From assembly GCF_018802765.1 (NCBI RefSeq), contig NZ_CP069163.1:1674001-1738000 (forward strand): DNA of 64,000 bases. The letters run 5' to 3'. The notes below the pieces were generated by a model, which was given only the letters and a program-made list of their open reading frames with translations, searched no databases and had not been told where the DNA came from. Below are positions 35,532 to 42,978 of this stretch, piece by piece; the stretch's first letter is position 1; every line of letters starts with the position of its first letter. Source of the DNA: Paludibacterium sp. B53371 (GTDB taxonomy: Bacteria > Pseudomonadota > Gammaproteobacteria > Burkholderiales > Chromobacteriaceae). The translations under genes were made by a program, and so were the position numbers.

Positions 35532-36275
35532 ATGTATTTCCTCATTGAAGACGGACAGGTGATTTTTGACGCCAGGGAAGACTGTCTGATCTTCGCGGAT
35601 GGGCGCCAGCACCGACTGTCGCACCCGGAGGGGCTATTGTTGCGCTGTCTGTTGACGGCCCAGCATGACAAGCGTCAGATCATAGAGACGGTCTGGCCTG
35701 GCTCGGTCGTGACAGACAGCAGCTACCACAAGCTGATCCATGATTTGCGCAAGCAGTTTTCCCAGCAGGGGCTGGCGCCAGAGAATATCAAGACCATTCC
35801 GCGGCGCGGCTGCCGCTACCTGGGGACGCAGGCCGAATACCCGACATTGCCGGCAGCCCTGGCAGCCAGGCGTGGCCAGAGCCCGGCTCAGGCATTGCCG
35901 CCTGAATCTGCACGGCAGGAAGCCTTGGCACCGGCTCCGCCACGGCCTGCACCCCCCTCCGCAGTCCGGCGTGCGCAACGCTGGCAGCAGGGACGGGTCG
36001 CCAGGGGGCTCAGTGTATTTCTGCTGGCCGCCCTGTTGGGCTATGCCGCCAGTGCCACGCTGGATGAGCGCCTGGCTATCGGACGAATGGGCGATGCGCC
36101 GAGGGTGCAACTCGGCGCTCGCTCGCCCTCTCTGCCCGCCAGTGCGCCGGCGGGTCAATTTCTGTATTTCAGTGCCAGCAAAAGCTCGGAAAGTTATCTC
36201 GCATGCAAGCAAAGCGATTCACAAGCCTTACCGCAAGACTGCCACGGCACGGTCTGGTTATCGCCGGGGCATTGA
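35532..36275 (+). CDS. ToxR/CadC-like membrane-anchored winged-helix regulator
   Basis: A 247-residue one-component regulator. The cytoplasmic N-terminus carries an OmpR-type winged helix: LSHPEGLLLRCLLTAQHDKR, IIETVWPGSVVTDSSYHKLI and the wing IPRRGCRYLG near residues 85-95. A Pro/Ala-rich linker (120-150) leads to one membrane helix (GLSVFLLAALLGYAASATL near 160-180) and a 65-residue periplasmic tail with two Cys. A TATAAT hexamer at 35455-35460 could be its -10. The gene downstream overlaps by 73 bases and encodes a one-pass periplasmic protein, as in ToxR/ToxS and TcpP/TcpH pairs. Confidence 0.8.
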   Translation: MYFLIEDGQVIFDAREDCLIFADGRQHRLSHPEGLLLRCLLTAQHDKRQIIETVWPGSVVTDSSYHKLIHDLRKQFSQQGLAPENIKTIPRRGCRYLGTQAEYPTLPAALAARRGQSPAQALPPESARQEALAPAPPRPAPPSAVRRAQRWQQGRVARGLSVFLLAALLGYAASATLDERLAIGRMGDAPRVQLGARSPSLPASAPAGQFLYFSASKSSESYLACKQSDSQALPQDCHGTVWLSPGH

Positions 36276-36724
36276 TTGCACTGGCGGGGCTGTACGCCGG
36301 CAGTGTGTGCTACTTCCTGCAGCGGGACCGTGCCATCGAGTGCGAGGCCCCCATTGATCGCCTGCTGGTGACCCAGGGTGGAGAGTCACTGGCCTTTTCC
36401 GGCAAACTGCGGCTCGATCTGCCGGACAGCACGATGATGTTGTCCCTGACCAGGGAGGGTCAGGGGAAATTGATTCGCAGCCTGCAGGTTCAGCCTGAGT
36501 ATGACTGGCTGGGGAGGATGGATGCCTTGCTGATCCGCAGTCTGCACTACGGCTACACCGACCTGCCCTGGCTGTCGGCGGACAAAAGGCTGCATTTGCT
36601 GGCCGCCGGTGACCGGCTGCGATTTGCCGCAGTGCCGGTCGGCCAGCACCTGTGGTTACTGCAGGTAAACGATGTCAGGCTTTTTTGCCTCAAGCCGGGC
36701 ACGGACGCTGACAGACATAACTAG
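36203..36724 (+). CDS. ToxS-like single-pass periplasmic partner of the ToxR-like regulator
   Basis: A 173-residue protein: basic N-terminus (MQAKRFTSLTARLPRHG), one membrane helix (LVIAGALIALAGLYAGSVCY), and a periplasmic domain of about 130 residues rich in beta strands (SLAFSGKLRLDLPDSTMMLS, HLWLLQVNDVRLFCLKPG). Size, topology and position match ToxS/TcpH-type effectors, which stabilise the membrane regulator; no sequence identity to them can be claimed from reading. It overlaps the regulator gene by 73 bases in another frame. GGAAAG 9 bases before the ATG supports the start. The stop codon lies inside the proposed operator of the next gene. Confidence 0.6.
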   Translation: MQAKRFTSLTARLPRHGLVIAGALIALAGLYAGSVCYFLQRDRAIECEAPIDRLLVTQGGESLAFSGKLRLDLPDSTMMLSLTREGQGKLIRSLQVQPEYDWLGRMDALLIRSLHYGYTDLPWLSADKRLHLLAAGDRLRFAAVPVGQHLWLLQVNDVRLFCLKPGTDADRHN

Positions 36725-36736
36725 ACGACCGGTCTA
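36722..36736. promoter_or_regulatory. Candidate operator of the NemR-like repressor
   Basis: TAGAC-GACCG-GTCTA is an inverted repeat of five bases with a 5-base spacer, 20 bases upstream of the TetR-family start codon. TAGAC/GTCTA half-sites occur in NemR/AcuR-type operators. Autoregulation is likely. Confidence 0.6.
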
Positions 36737-36756
36737 ATTAGCGCTATCATATTGTT

Positions 36757-37347
36757 ATGACTACTGAATCCCCCAGCGTGCGTCAGCACATCATCGACAC
36801 CGCCAAGCCCATTATTCTCGGCAAGGGTTATGCGGCTGTCGGTCTGAGCGAGATCCTGGCTGCGGCCGAGGTGCCCAAGGGCTCGTTTTATCACTATTTC
36901 AAGTCGAAGGATGCGTTTGGCGAAGCCATGCTGACGCATTATTTCGAGGATTATCTGGCGCGGCTGGATGCGCTGCTGGCCGCGGACGGCTCGCCGGCAG
37001 CTCAGCGTCTGATGCGTTACTGGCAAGGCTGGTGCGATCGTCATGCCTGTGACGGCCCGGAAAGCAAGTGCCTGGTGGTCAAGCTGGGTGGCGAGGTGTC
37101 CGACCTGTCCGAAGCGATGCGCGAAACCCTGAACCGCGGCACCGATGAGGTGATCCGCCGCCTGGGCGCCTGCATCGAGGAAGGACGAGCGGACGGCTCG
37201 ATGGCCGGGATTGGTGACGCGCACGCGGCGGCCGAATCGCTCTACCAGATGTGGCTGGGCGCCATGCTGCTGTCGAAAATCCGCCGCGACGGCAGCCCGC
37301 TGCAGGTGGCCCTCAAGGCCACCCGCCAGTTGCTACAGCTGGACTGA
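36757..37347 (+). CDS. TetR-family regulator, NemR/AcuR-like
   Basis: A 196-residue repressor. The helix-turn-helix is in AAVGLSEILAAAEVPKGSFY and HYFKSKDAFGEAML. The C-terminal domain has the NemR/AcuR signature: RHACDGPESKCLVVKLGGEV, including Cys residues near 101 and 108 that in NemR react with electrophiles. It probably senses quinones, N-ethylmaleimide-like or chlorine stress. No nem-type reductase gene is adjacent downstream; the next gene is convergent and begins its stop 1 base away. Its target is therefore likely itself or a distant operon. Confidence 0.78.
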   Translation: MTTESPSVRQHIIDTAKPIILGKGYAAVGLSEILAAAEVPKGSFYHYFKSKDAFGEAMLTHYFEDYLARLDALLAADGSPAAQRLMRYWQGWCDRHACDGPESKCLVVKLGGEVSDLSEAMRETLNRGTDEVIRRLGACIEEGRADGSMAGIGDAHAAAESLYQMWLGAMLLSKIRRDGSPLQVALKATRQLLQLD

Positions 37348-37348
37348 G

Positions 37349-37702
37349 TTAACCCGCCCGGACCCCGCTGGGAACGGCAAACTCCGGCTGCGCCAGTGCC
37401 GACGGGATAATCCCGTCGGCGTAGCCGATATCAAACAGCATTCCCTCCGAGACGACACCCGAAATCTTCTTTGGCGCCAGATTGACGACAAACAACGCCT
37501 GTTTGCCAACCAGCCCCGCCAGGTCGCTGCGCTCCTGCTTGATGCCGCACAGGATGGAGCGTTCGAAATCGCCAAAATCGACCATCAACTGCACCACCTT
37601 GTCGGAACGCGGGACATCATTGACCTGGCGGATGGTGCCGCAACGAATATCGATCTTGTCCAGATCCTCAAAACTGATCACCGGCTTGACGGGGGCGCTC
37701 AT
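37349..37702 (-). CDS. csaA: CsaA-like tRNA-binding domain protein
   Basis: A 117-residue protein made of one EMAP/tRNA-binding OB-fold: FEDLDKIDIRCGTIRQVNDV, SDKVVQLMVDFG, SILCGIKQERSDLAGLVGKQ and VVNLAPKKISGVVSEGML. Proteins of this size are CsaA, with chaperone-like and tRNA-binding activities in Bacillus; the role in proteobacteria is not established. The ATG at 37702 has AGGAG 6 bases upstream, so the longer frame is rejected. Confidence 0.85.
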   Translation of the reverse strand: MSAPVKPVISFEDLDKIDIRCGTIRQVNDVPRSDKVVQLMVDFGDFERSILCGIKQERSDLAGLVGKQALFVVNLAPKKISGVVSEGMLFDIGYADGIIPSALAQPEFAVPSGVRAG

Positions 37703-37818
37703 GGCAAACTCCTGCTGAAAAAGCTTCATTAGACCCGCTTTGCGCAGGCGCGGCAATCACGGCGCTTACGCCTCTACCCATTTGGGATATACTTTCGCTT
37801 TCCACTGCGAGTGACGTC

Positions 37819-38610
37819 ATGACCGAATCGATGATCGACTTTTCTTGCCAGGACGGCATTGCCCGTCTCACCCTGCATCGCCCTGCCGCATTCAATGCAC
37901 TCAATACCGAGGGCATTGTCCGCCTGGCAGAGATTGCCAGTCAGCTGGCACAGGACCCTCACTTGCGGGTGGTGGTGATTCGCGGTGCCGGCGACAAGGC
38001 GTTCTGTGCCGGAGGTGATGTCACGACCTTTGTCGAGCAGAGCGAACAGGTTGGGCGTTTGCTGCAGGAGATGACCGACCCGCTGCACCAGGCGGTGGCG
38101 CGGCTGATGCAACTGGATGCCCCGGTGATTGCGGCGGTGAATGGCGTGGCGGCGGGTGTCGGGCTGAGCCTGGTGGCTGCTGCCGATCTGGCGATCGCCG
38201 TCGACTCGGCGCGCTTCAATACGGCCTACACCCAGATTGGTTACACGCCGGATGGTGGCTCCAGCTGGCTGCTGCCGCGCCTGATTGGCCAGCGGCGGAC
38301 CATGGAACTGTACCTGACCGGTCGGACCTTATCGGCCGCCGAGGCGCTGGAGTGGGGGCTGATCAACCGGGTCGTGGCGAACGGGCAACTGGATGAAACC
38401 ATCGAACAGCTGGTGACACAGCTGGCGAATGGCCCGACTGGCAGCTTTGGCGGTGTCAAGCGCCTGATGCTGTCTTCCAGCACCAACGCGCTGGAGGCAC
38501 AGCTGGCCCAGGAAGCACGCACCATCATTGCACAAAGCCAGACCGACGAAGGGCGCGAAGGCGTGCGTGCCTTTGTCGAGAAACGCCCTGCCCGTTTCCC
38601 GCGCCGATAA
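37819..38610 (+). CDS. Enoyl-CoA hydratase/isomerase
   Basis: A 263-residue crotonase-superfamily protein. The oxyanion-hole segments IRGAGDKAFCAGGDV and VNGVAAGVGLSLVAAADLAI are clear. The catalytic-Glu region of classic hydratases appears as TAYTQIGYTPDGGSSWLLPR; the position after YTQIG carries Asp-Gly-Gly rather than the standard Glu pair, so isomerase or another crotonase reaction is possible. Likely role is fatty-acid or aromatic acyl-CoA catabolism. No other beta-oxidation gene is adjacent. Confidence 0.85.
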   Translation: MTESMIDFSCQDGIARLTLHRPAAFNALNTEGIVRLAEIASQLAQDPHLRVVVIRGAGDKAFCAGGDVTTFVEQSEQVGRLLQEMTDPLHQAVARLMQLDAPVIAAVNGVAAGVGLSLVAAADLAIAVDSARFNTAYTQIGYTPDGGSSWLLPRLIGQRRTMELYLTGRTLSAAEALEWGLINRVVANGQLDETIEQLVTQLANGPTGSFGGVKRLMLSSSTNALEAQLAQEARTIIAQSQTDEGREGVRAFVEKRPARFPRR

Positions 38611-38630
38611 AACCATCTCGCAGCAAGCGG

Positions 38631-38669
38631 AAAGCGACGCCGGCATGAGTGCCGTCGTCGCTTTTCATT
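38631..38669 (+). terminator. Intrinsic terminator after the enoyl-CoA hydratase gene
   Basis: A 15-bp stem with one mismatch: AAAGCGACGCCGGCA (38631-38645) and TGCCGTCGTCGCTTT (38650-38664), loop TGAG, then TTCATTT. Confidence 0.85.
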
Positions 38670-38736
38670 TGGCATCTAGGCAAGGTCGGCAGCAGCGACT
38701 AGACTGAACGCCAATCCGCATGACGAGATCCATCCG

Positions 38737-39090
38737 ATGAAAATCCTGCTGTCCCTGCTGCTGGCGCTGAGCGCCGGCGTCGCTGGTGCCCGCGCCCTGG
38801 TGCCGGACATTGCCATTACCGAAACCCAGACCGTCCATTACCAGTGCGACGGCAACAAGACCCTGAAGGTACGCTATCTCAACGGCCATAACGGGCAGAG
38901 CTTTGCCTTGTTGCCCGTGGCCGGCAAGCCACTGCTGTTTGTGCAGACCCTGGCCGCATCAGGCGTGAAATATCAGGCAGATCACTATGTCTGGTGGAGC
39001 AAGGGCGTACAGGGCAATCTCTTTGACGATATGCGCGGGCCGAATGCGGCCCCGATACTGGCCAACTGCCACACGGGCGAGCTGCACTGA
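38737..39090 (+). CDS. MliC/PliC-type lysozyme inhibitor-like periplasmic protein
   Basis: A 117-residue exported protein. Signal peptide MKILLSLLLALSAGVAGARA has no lipobox, so the mature protein should be soluble in the periplasm. The mature part shows the MliC domain pattern: VHYQCDGNKTLKVRYLNG, FALLPVAGKPLLF, the loop ASGVKYQADHYVWWSKGVQG, and a C-terminal Cys (ILANCHTGELH) that can pair with the first Cys. Such proteins inhibit c-type lysozyme. It is preceded by a terminator and followed by a convergent gene, so it is monocistronic. Confidence 0.78.
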   Translation: MKILLSLLLALSAGVAGARALVPDIAITETQTVHYQCDGNKTLKVRYLNGHNGQSFALLPVAGKPLLFVQTLAASGVKYQADHYVWWSKGVQGNLFDDMRGPNAAPILANCHTGELH

Positions 39091-39103
39091 GCCGGCGACG
39101 GCC

Positions 39104-39877
39104 TTACCAGAACTGTTCCAGCGCCAGCTGTGCCGGCGCACTGAGACGGGACAGCGCCAGACCGCGCGACTGCAGAATCTGACGCATTTCCAGCGTCATC
39201 TGCGGATTGCCGCAAACCATCACGCGCGACCGCCCGGGGTCGATATCGAGCCCGGCAGCCGCTTCCAGTCCGCCATGGCGCAGCAGATCGGTCATGCGCT
39301 GCGACAACATCCCGGGCACCTGCTCTCTTGTCACGATAGGCAGCCATGACAGCCGGGCCACTGGCCCGTCCACCACGGGCGGAGGCTGATTCAGCCAGGC
39401 TTCGATTTGGGTGCGGTAGGCCAGCTCGGCAGCCTCCCGCACACTGTAGACCAGAAGGATGCGTTCGAATCGCTGCCAGATCTCTGCCTCGGCCAGCATG
39501 GAAAGGAACGGCGCCACACCGGTACCGGTTGCCAGCAACCACAAATCGCGACCATCGACAAAGCGATCCAGTGTCAGGTAACCAAACGCCGCGCGGCCGA
39601 CCTGAAGGGTGTCGCCAGCCTGCAGTCTGGCCAGGCGCGAGGTAAACGCCCCGTCGGGCACCTGAATGGAGAAGAATTCCAGAAAGTCATCGTGCGGGGC
39701 CGACACCATGGTGTAAGCGCGGGCGATGAGTTCCTCGCCACTTTGCAAACCAAGGCGGGCAAATTGTCCGGCACGGAAGCGAAAGCCCGGCGCACGGGTC
39801 AGGCGGAAGCTGAACAGCTTGGGTGTCCAGCGCCGGATCTCGGTCAGGGTTTCGACGGTCATGCTGGCGTCTGTCAT
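39104..39877 (-). CDS. fpr: Ferredoxin/flavodoxin-NADP reductase
   Basis: A 257-residue FAD enzyme exchanging electrons between NADPH and ferredoxin or flavodoxin. FAD binding: LIARAYTMVSAP (R-x-Y-T-x-x-S) and DGAFTSRLARLQAGD. NADPH binding: LLATGTGVAPFLSMLAEAE and MVCGNPQMTLEM. The C-terminus ALEQFW ends on an aromatic residue, as in Fpr proteins that stack against FAD. The ATG at 39877 has GGAGG 5 bases upstream. It lies 25 bases downstream of nothing on its own strand except the adenosyltransferase, whose gene is 3' here; both are transcribed leftward. Confidence 0.9.
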   Translation of the reverse strand: MTDASMTVETLTEIRRWTPKLFSFRLTRAPGFRFRAGQFARLGLQSGEELIARAYTMVSAPHDDFLEFFSIQVPDGAFTSRLARLQAGDTLQVGRAAFGYLTLDRFVDGRDLWLLATGTGVAPFLSMLAEAEIWQRFERILLVYSVREAAELAYRTQIEAWLNQPPPVVDGPVARLSWLPIVTREQVPGMLSQRMTDLLRHGGLEAAAGLDIDPGRSRVMVCGNPQMTLEMRQILQSRGLALSRLSAPAQLALEQFW

Positions 39878-39902
39878 CCTGCCTCCTTCCGGCGCAAGGG
39901 CC

Positions 39903-40454
39903 TCAGTCGCTGCGGCGCGGACGCCAGAGAATGTCCGGCTGTTCGGCCAGACGGTTGAGGTGACGGGCCAGCACAAACAACAGGTCGGACAGCCGGTTGA
40001 GATATTGCCGGGCCGGCACGGAGACGTCCGACTCTTGCGACAGGCTCACCAGGGTACGCTCGGCCCGGCGGCAGACGGCGCGCGCCTGATGCGCCAGGGC
40101 GGCGGCACGGCAGCCGCCCGGCAGGATGAACTCCTTGAGCATCGGCAAGGCACGGTTCATGTCCTCCACCCAGGTTTCCAGTGCCAGCACCCGCTTCTCG
40201 GCCAGGGCGGAAAATCCGGGCACGGCGATCTCGGAGCCCAGATCAAACAGATCGTGCTGGATTTCTGTCAGCCAGCCCGCCTCATCGGCAGGCAACGGCT
40301 CGGTCATCAGCACGCCAATCAGGCAGTTGAGCTCATCCACCTCGCCCAGCGCATGAATGCGCAGGGCATCTTTGGCGACGCGACTGCCATCCCCCAGGCC
40401 CGTAGTGCCCCCGTCTCCGGTTCGGGTCACGATGCGTGACAGGCGGTGCCCCAT
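39903..40454 (-). CDS. Cob(I)alamin adenosyltransferase, PduO/MMAB type
   Basis: Transfers the adenosyl group of ATP to cob(I)alamin. The 183 residues start with RIVTRTGDGGTTGLGDGSRV, the PduO-type ATP-binding loop, then KDALRIHALGEVDELNCLIG. The C-terminal helix VPARQYLNRLSDLLFVLARH holds the conserved Arg and Asp that bind ATP and position the corrin. Its start codon overlaps the stop of the acidic repeat protein gene by 1 base, so the two are coupled, and it lies 25 bases upstream of the fpr start; the trio can be one transcript. Confidence 0.92.
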   Translation of the reverse strand: MGHRLSRIVTRTGDGGTTGLGDGSRVAKDALRIHALGEVDELNCLIGVLMTEPLPADEAGWLTEIQHDLFDLGSEIAVPGFSALAEKRVLALETWVEDMNRALPMLKEFILPGGCRAAALAHQARAVCRRAERTLVSLSQESDVSVPARQYLNRLSDLLFVLARHLNRLAEQPDILWRPRRSD

Positions 40455-42550
40455 CAGTAGCGCTCCCCGCGATCTTCGCGCCCCATCTCGGCGATGGCTT
40501 GTCGCAGACTCTCGCGCAAGGTTTCACTGAACAGCATCTCGTAATCCTCTTTCAATTGATGCATGACGCCGGACAGCATCTGCTTGGCCTGGTGGTCGAG
40601 CGCATCCTGCAGCCACAAGGACAGTTCAACCTTCATGCGCGGCATGATCTTGTCGTAAAGCGAGTCGATCAGCATGGCTTCGTCCACCAGGGTCACATAG
40701 GACTTGCGCACCGGCGGCAGGTTGAATGGCTGCGGCGTGGGCGACGAGGCCAGCCCGGCCACATTGATGATTTCGACCGGACGACCGGTGTCGGCCAGTT
40801 GCGGAACATAGTCAGTGGCCGCAACGCGCGGAGCGGGCTCTGCTTCTGGCTCGGCCACAGCCGGCTGCCAGCTTTGCATGGCCTCTTCTCGTGCCTGGGC
40901 CATGGCCTGGCGCAGGCGCTCCTGCGCCAGCGTCCGCTCCGCGGCACGAATTTTGTCCTGCAGACTGAGTTCGCTCTCCGCTTCCGTGGTTTCAGGCTCT
41001 GCAGAAGGTCCCTTGCCGCCACCCAGTACGCCATGCGGCAGACTGTCCAGCGGGATGGAACGGAAGGCAGCCGGCTCGCCGGTCGCACTGTCGATGGCAG
41101 TCGCATCTTGCGTCAGTTCGTCTTGAGCCTCGCTCAATGCCTCCTGAACCGCTTCGGCCTGTTCAGCCTCTGCCGCCATATCCATCGGCAAGGCGGCAGC
41201 GACCAGCGCATCCACCGCCTGATCCTCGGCCGCCGGACCGGGGGTGTCTTCAGCCAGGGGTTCATCAGCGCCGGACTGCTCGTCGGGCGACAGCAGGGCC
41301 GGTTCTGCCCCGGTCTCGCCCTCTTCAACCCGCTGCGGTGCCATCACGTCTTCCGTGACGGACTCGGTGACCTCGTCAGCGCCCGCGATGTCCGGCGAAG
41401 GCGTGTCGACGACGTCGGCAACGACTTCAGGTTCAGGCATGGCGTCCGCAGACGCCACCTCCGGCATGTCGGCTGCGGGCAAATCGAGCGCCGGTGCCGC
41501 AACGGTTGCCTCTGCCATGACCGCCTCGGCAACGGGCTCCGTCACATTGTCCTCGCCCGTCGCGACCGGGTCGGAAGCCGGTAACACATCGTCGATGGAC
41601 AGTTCGGGAATCGCGTCCACATCCGATTCCGCTGGTGCGGCCTGCGTCGCCTCGACGGCCAGCACATCGTCCAGCGACAGGTCTGGAATCGCTGCGGCAT
41701 CGACTGGCGCTGCGGCCTCGTTCTGCTCCCCGGTCAGCGCGGCCTCCAGTGTCAGCTCAGGAATGGCCGATGCGTCCGGCGCCGGGGGCTCGCGCAGGAC
41801 GGGCTCCTCGGCCAGAACGTCGTCCAGCGTGAGTTCGGGGATGTCGTCGACTTCCGGGACGGGTGCCGGATCCGACCCCTCGGCCAGCGCCGCTTCGAGC
41901 GTCAGTTCGGGGATGTCCGCTGCTGCGGTCTGTGGTGCGGCGGACGGGGCTTCCAGCACTTCGTCCAGCGTCAATTCGGGGATGGCGCCGTCGTCCTCCG
42001 CCATTTCAGTCTGATCGAACATGGCGTCGACCAGCGTCGGCGCACCGACGGTTGGCGACGTGCCCAGCGCGTCGCTGGAGGAGGGTTCTGGCAGGACATC
42101 GTCCAGTGTAAGTTCGGGAATTTGTACACCCAGATCGTCGGCGGGCTGAACGGCTGCGGGCTGACCGGGCTCATCGAACTGGGCGCGCGCCATCAGGGCA
42201 TCCAGTCCGCTGTCTGCCGGCGCTGCGGCCTGCAGAGGCTCCAGTTCGAACTCGAACTCGTGGTCGGTCTGCTTTGTCGCGTCCGGCGCCGCCTCTTCGC
42301 CCAGGTCGAGCGAAGGCAGGTCCTGCAGATTGATCGGGGCATCTCCCGGCTGGGCTGCGCGGTCTTCTTCCAGCAGCTCGGGCGGGAACTCCAGCGGCAT
42401 TTCGGGGGTGGACAGCGAACTGGACATCTGGTCCAGTTCGCTCGAGAAATCGAAGTCAGGTATGTCGACCTGACCATCATCGACCTCGGTCAGGATCGGC
42501 AAGTCGATCCCGGCAAGGTTATTCGGATCCGGCTTCTTGGGCTCTGTCAT
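40454..42550 (-). CDS. Large acidic disordered protein with IPELTLDDVL repeats and helical C-terminus
   Basis: A 698-residue protein of unknown function. Residues 1-570 are strongly acidic and rich in Pro, Ala, Glu and Asp, with no predicted globular fold. Seven copies of a short motif, consensus IPELTLDDVL, occur between residues 144 and 323. A helical segment near 510-540 (AERTLAQERLRQAMAQAREE) precedes a Pro-rich stretch, then a conserved-looking C-terminal domain of about 90 residues (SYVTLVDEAMLIDSLYDKIM, LSLWLQDALDHQAKQML). No signal peptide or membrane helix is seen. The plan (acidic PED-rich disordered region plus small helical C-terminal domain) recalls polar scaffolds such as PopZ, but the similarity is of layout only. 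Three bases separate it from holC, and its stop overlaps the adenosyltransferase start, so it is in an operon with pepA-holC. Confidence 0.75.
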   Translation of the reverse strand: MTEPKKPDPNNLAGIDLPILTEVDDGQVDIPDFDFSSELDQMSSSLSTPEMPLEFPPELLEEDRAAQPGDAPINLQDLPSLDLGEEAAPDATKQTDHEFEFELEPLQAAAPADSGLDALMARAQFDEPGQPAAVQPADDLGVQIPELTLDDVLPEPSSSDALGTSPTVGAPTLVDAMFDQTEMAEDDGAIPELTLDEVLEAPSAAPQTAAADIPELTLEAALAEGSDPAPVPEVDDIPELTLDDVLAEEPVLREPPAPDASAIPELTLEAALTGEQNEAAAPVDAAAIPDLSLDDVLAVEATQAAPAESDVDAIPELSIDDVLPASDPVATGEDNVTEPVAEAVMAEATVAAPALDLPAADMPEVASADAMPEPEVVADVVDTPSPDIAGADEVTESVTEDVMAPQRVEEGETGAEPALLSPDEQSGADEPLAEDTPGPAAEDQAVDALVAAALPMDMAAEAEQAEAVQEALSEAQDELTQDATAIDSATGEPAAFRSIPLDSLPHGVLGGGKGPSAEPETTEAESELSLQDKIRAAERTLAQERLRQAMAQAREEAMQSWQPAVAEPEAEPAPRVAATDYVPQLADTGRPVEIINVAGLASSPTPQPFNLPPVRKSYVTLVDEAMLIDSLYDKIMPRMKVELSLWLQDALDHQAKQMLSGVMHQLKEDYEMLFSETLRESLRQAIAEMGREDRGERY
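41582..42121 (-). repeat. Seven IPELTLDDVL-type motif repeats in the acidic protein
   Basis: Motif copies at residues 144-153, 190-199, 213-222, 237-246, 263-272, 288-297 and 314-323, spaced 23 to 46 residues. Variants: two end LEAAL, one reads IPDLSLDDVL and one IPELSIDDVL. The conserved hydrophobic/acidic pattern suggests a repeated docking peptide or a weak sticker in a condensate-forming chain. Confidence 0.8.
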
Positions 42551-42552
42551 GC

Positions 42553-42978
42553 TTATCGGGCGCTCATGTCGTGATGTTCGATGGTAAACCCGTGCTCGCG
42601 GTAAAACTTGAACCGTTGTCGCGCTCTGGCCAGCGAGTCTTCGTCGTTGCCGACGATTTCCAGAATGCGGGCAAAGCGTGTCGGCGCTTCGGGCAGCCCA
42701 TCGGACAGGTTGAGCAATACGGCAGGGTGATGCTCGCCCATGGGCGCCCCTGCAGTCAACCAGATCGGCGTGACGCCGGCCTCGGCCGCATCATGACGGC
42801 AATGAGGCACGAACGCCACGTCGTCGAAACTCCACAGGCGGGTGCTGAAGGCGCCGAGCATGTCGTCATCCTCCAGCCGGACCAGCAGCCGTTCCCCCCT
42901 GTTGTACACCGTCTGGGTCAAACGGCAAGCAAATTGTGCCGGCTCGCTGACCCGGGTGTAAAAATCAATCCGCGTCAT
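42553..42978 (-). CDS. holC: DNA polymerase III chi subunit
   Basis: A 141-residue clamp-loader accessory subunit that binds SSB. MTRIDFYTRVSEPAQFACRL at the start, YNRGERLLVRLEDDDMLGAF and LWSFDDVAFVPHC, the ...VTPIWLTAGAP stretch, and LLNLSDGLPEAP near the C-terminus match HolC. The ATG at 42978 overlaps the 3' end of pepA by 14 bases, the usual pepA-holC arrangement. The upstream extension of this reading frame is out-of-frame pepA sequence and is rejected. Confidence 0.92.
   Translation of the reverse strand: MTRIDFYTRVSEPAQFACRLTQTVYNRGERLLVRLEDDDMLGAFSTRLWSFDDVAFVPHCRHDAAEAGVTPIWLTAGAPMGEHHPAVLLNLSDGLPEAPTRFARILEIVGNDEDSLARARQRFKFYREHGFTIEHHDMSAR

Noticed and set aside
41244-42014. Ser/Ala-rich plus-strand frame opposite the acidic repeat protein
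   Set aside because: It arises from the reverse complement of Asp/Glu/Ala codons; the acidic protein fits the operon and has a plausible start and coupled stop.
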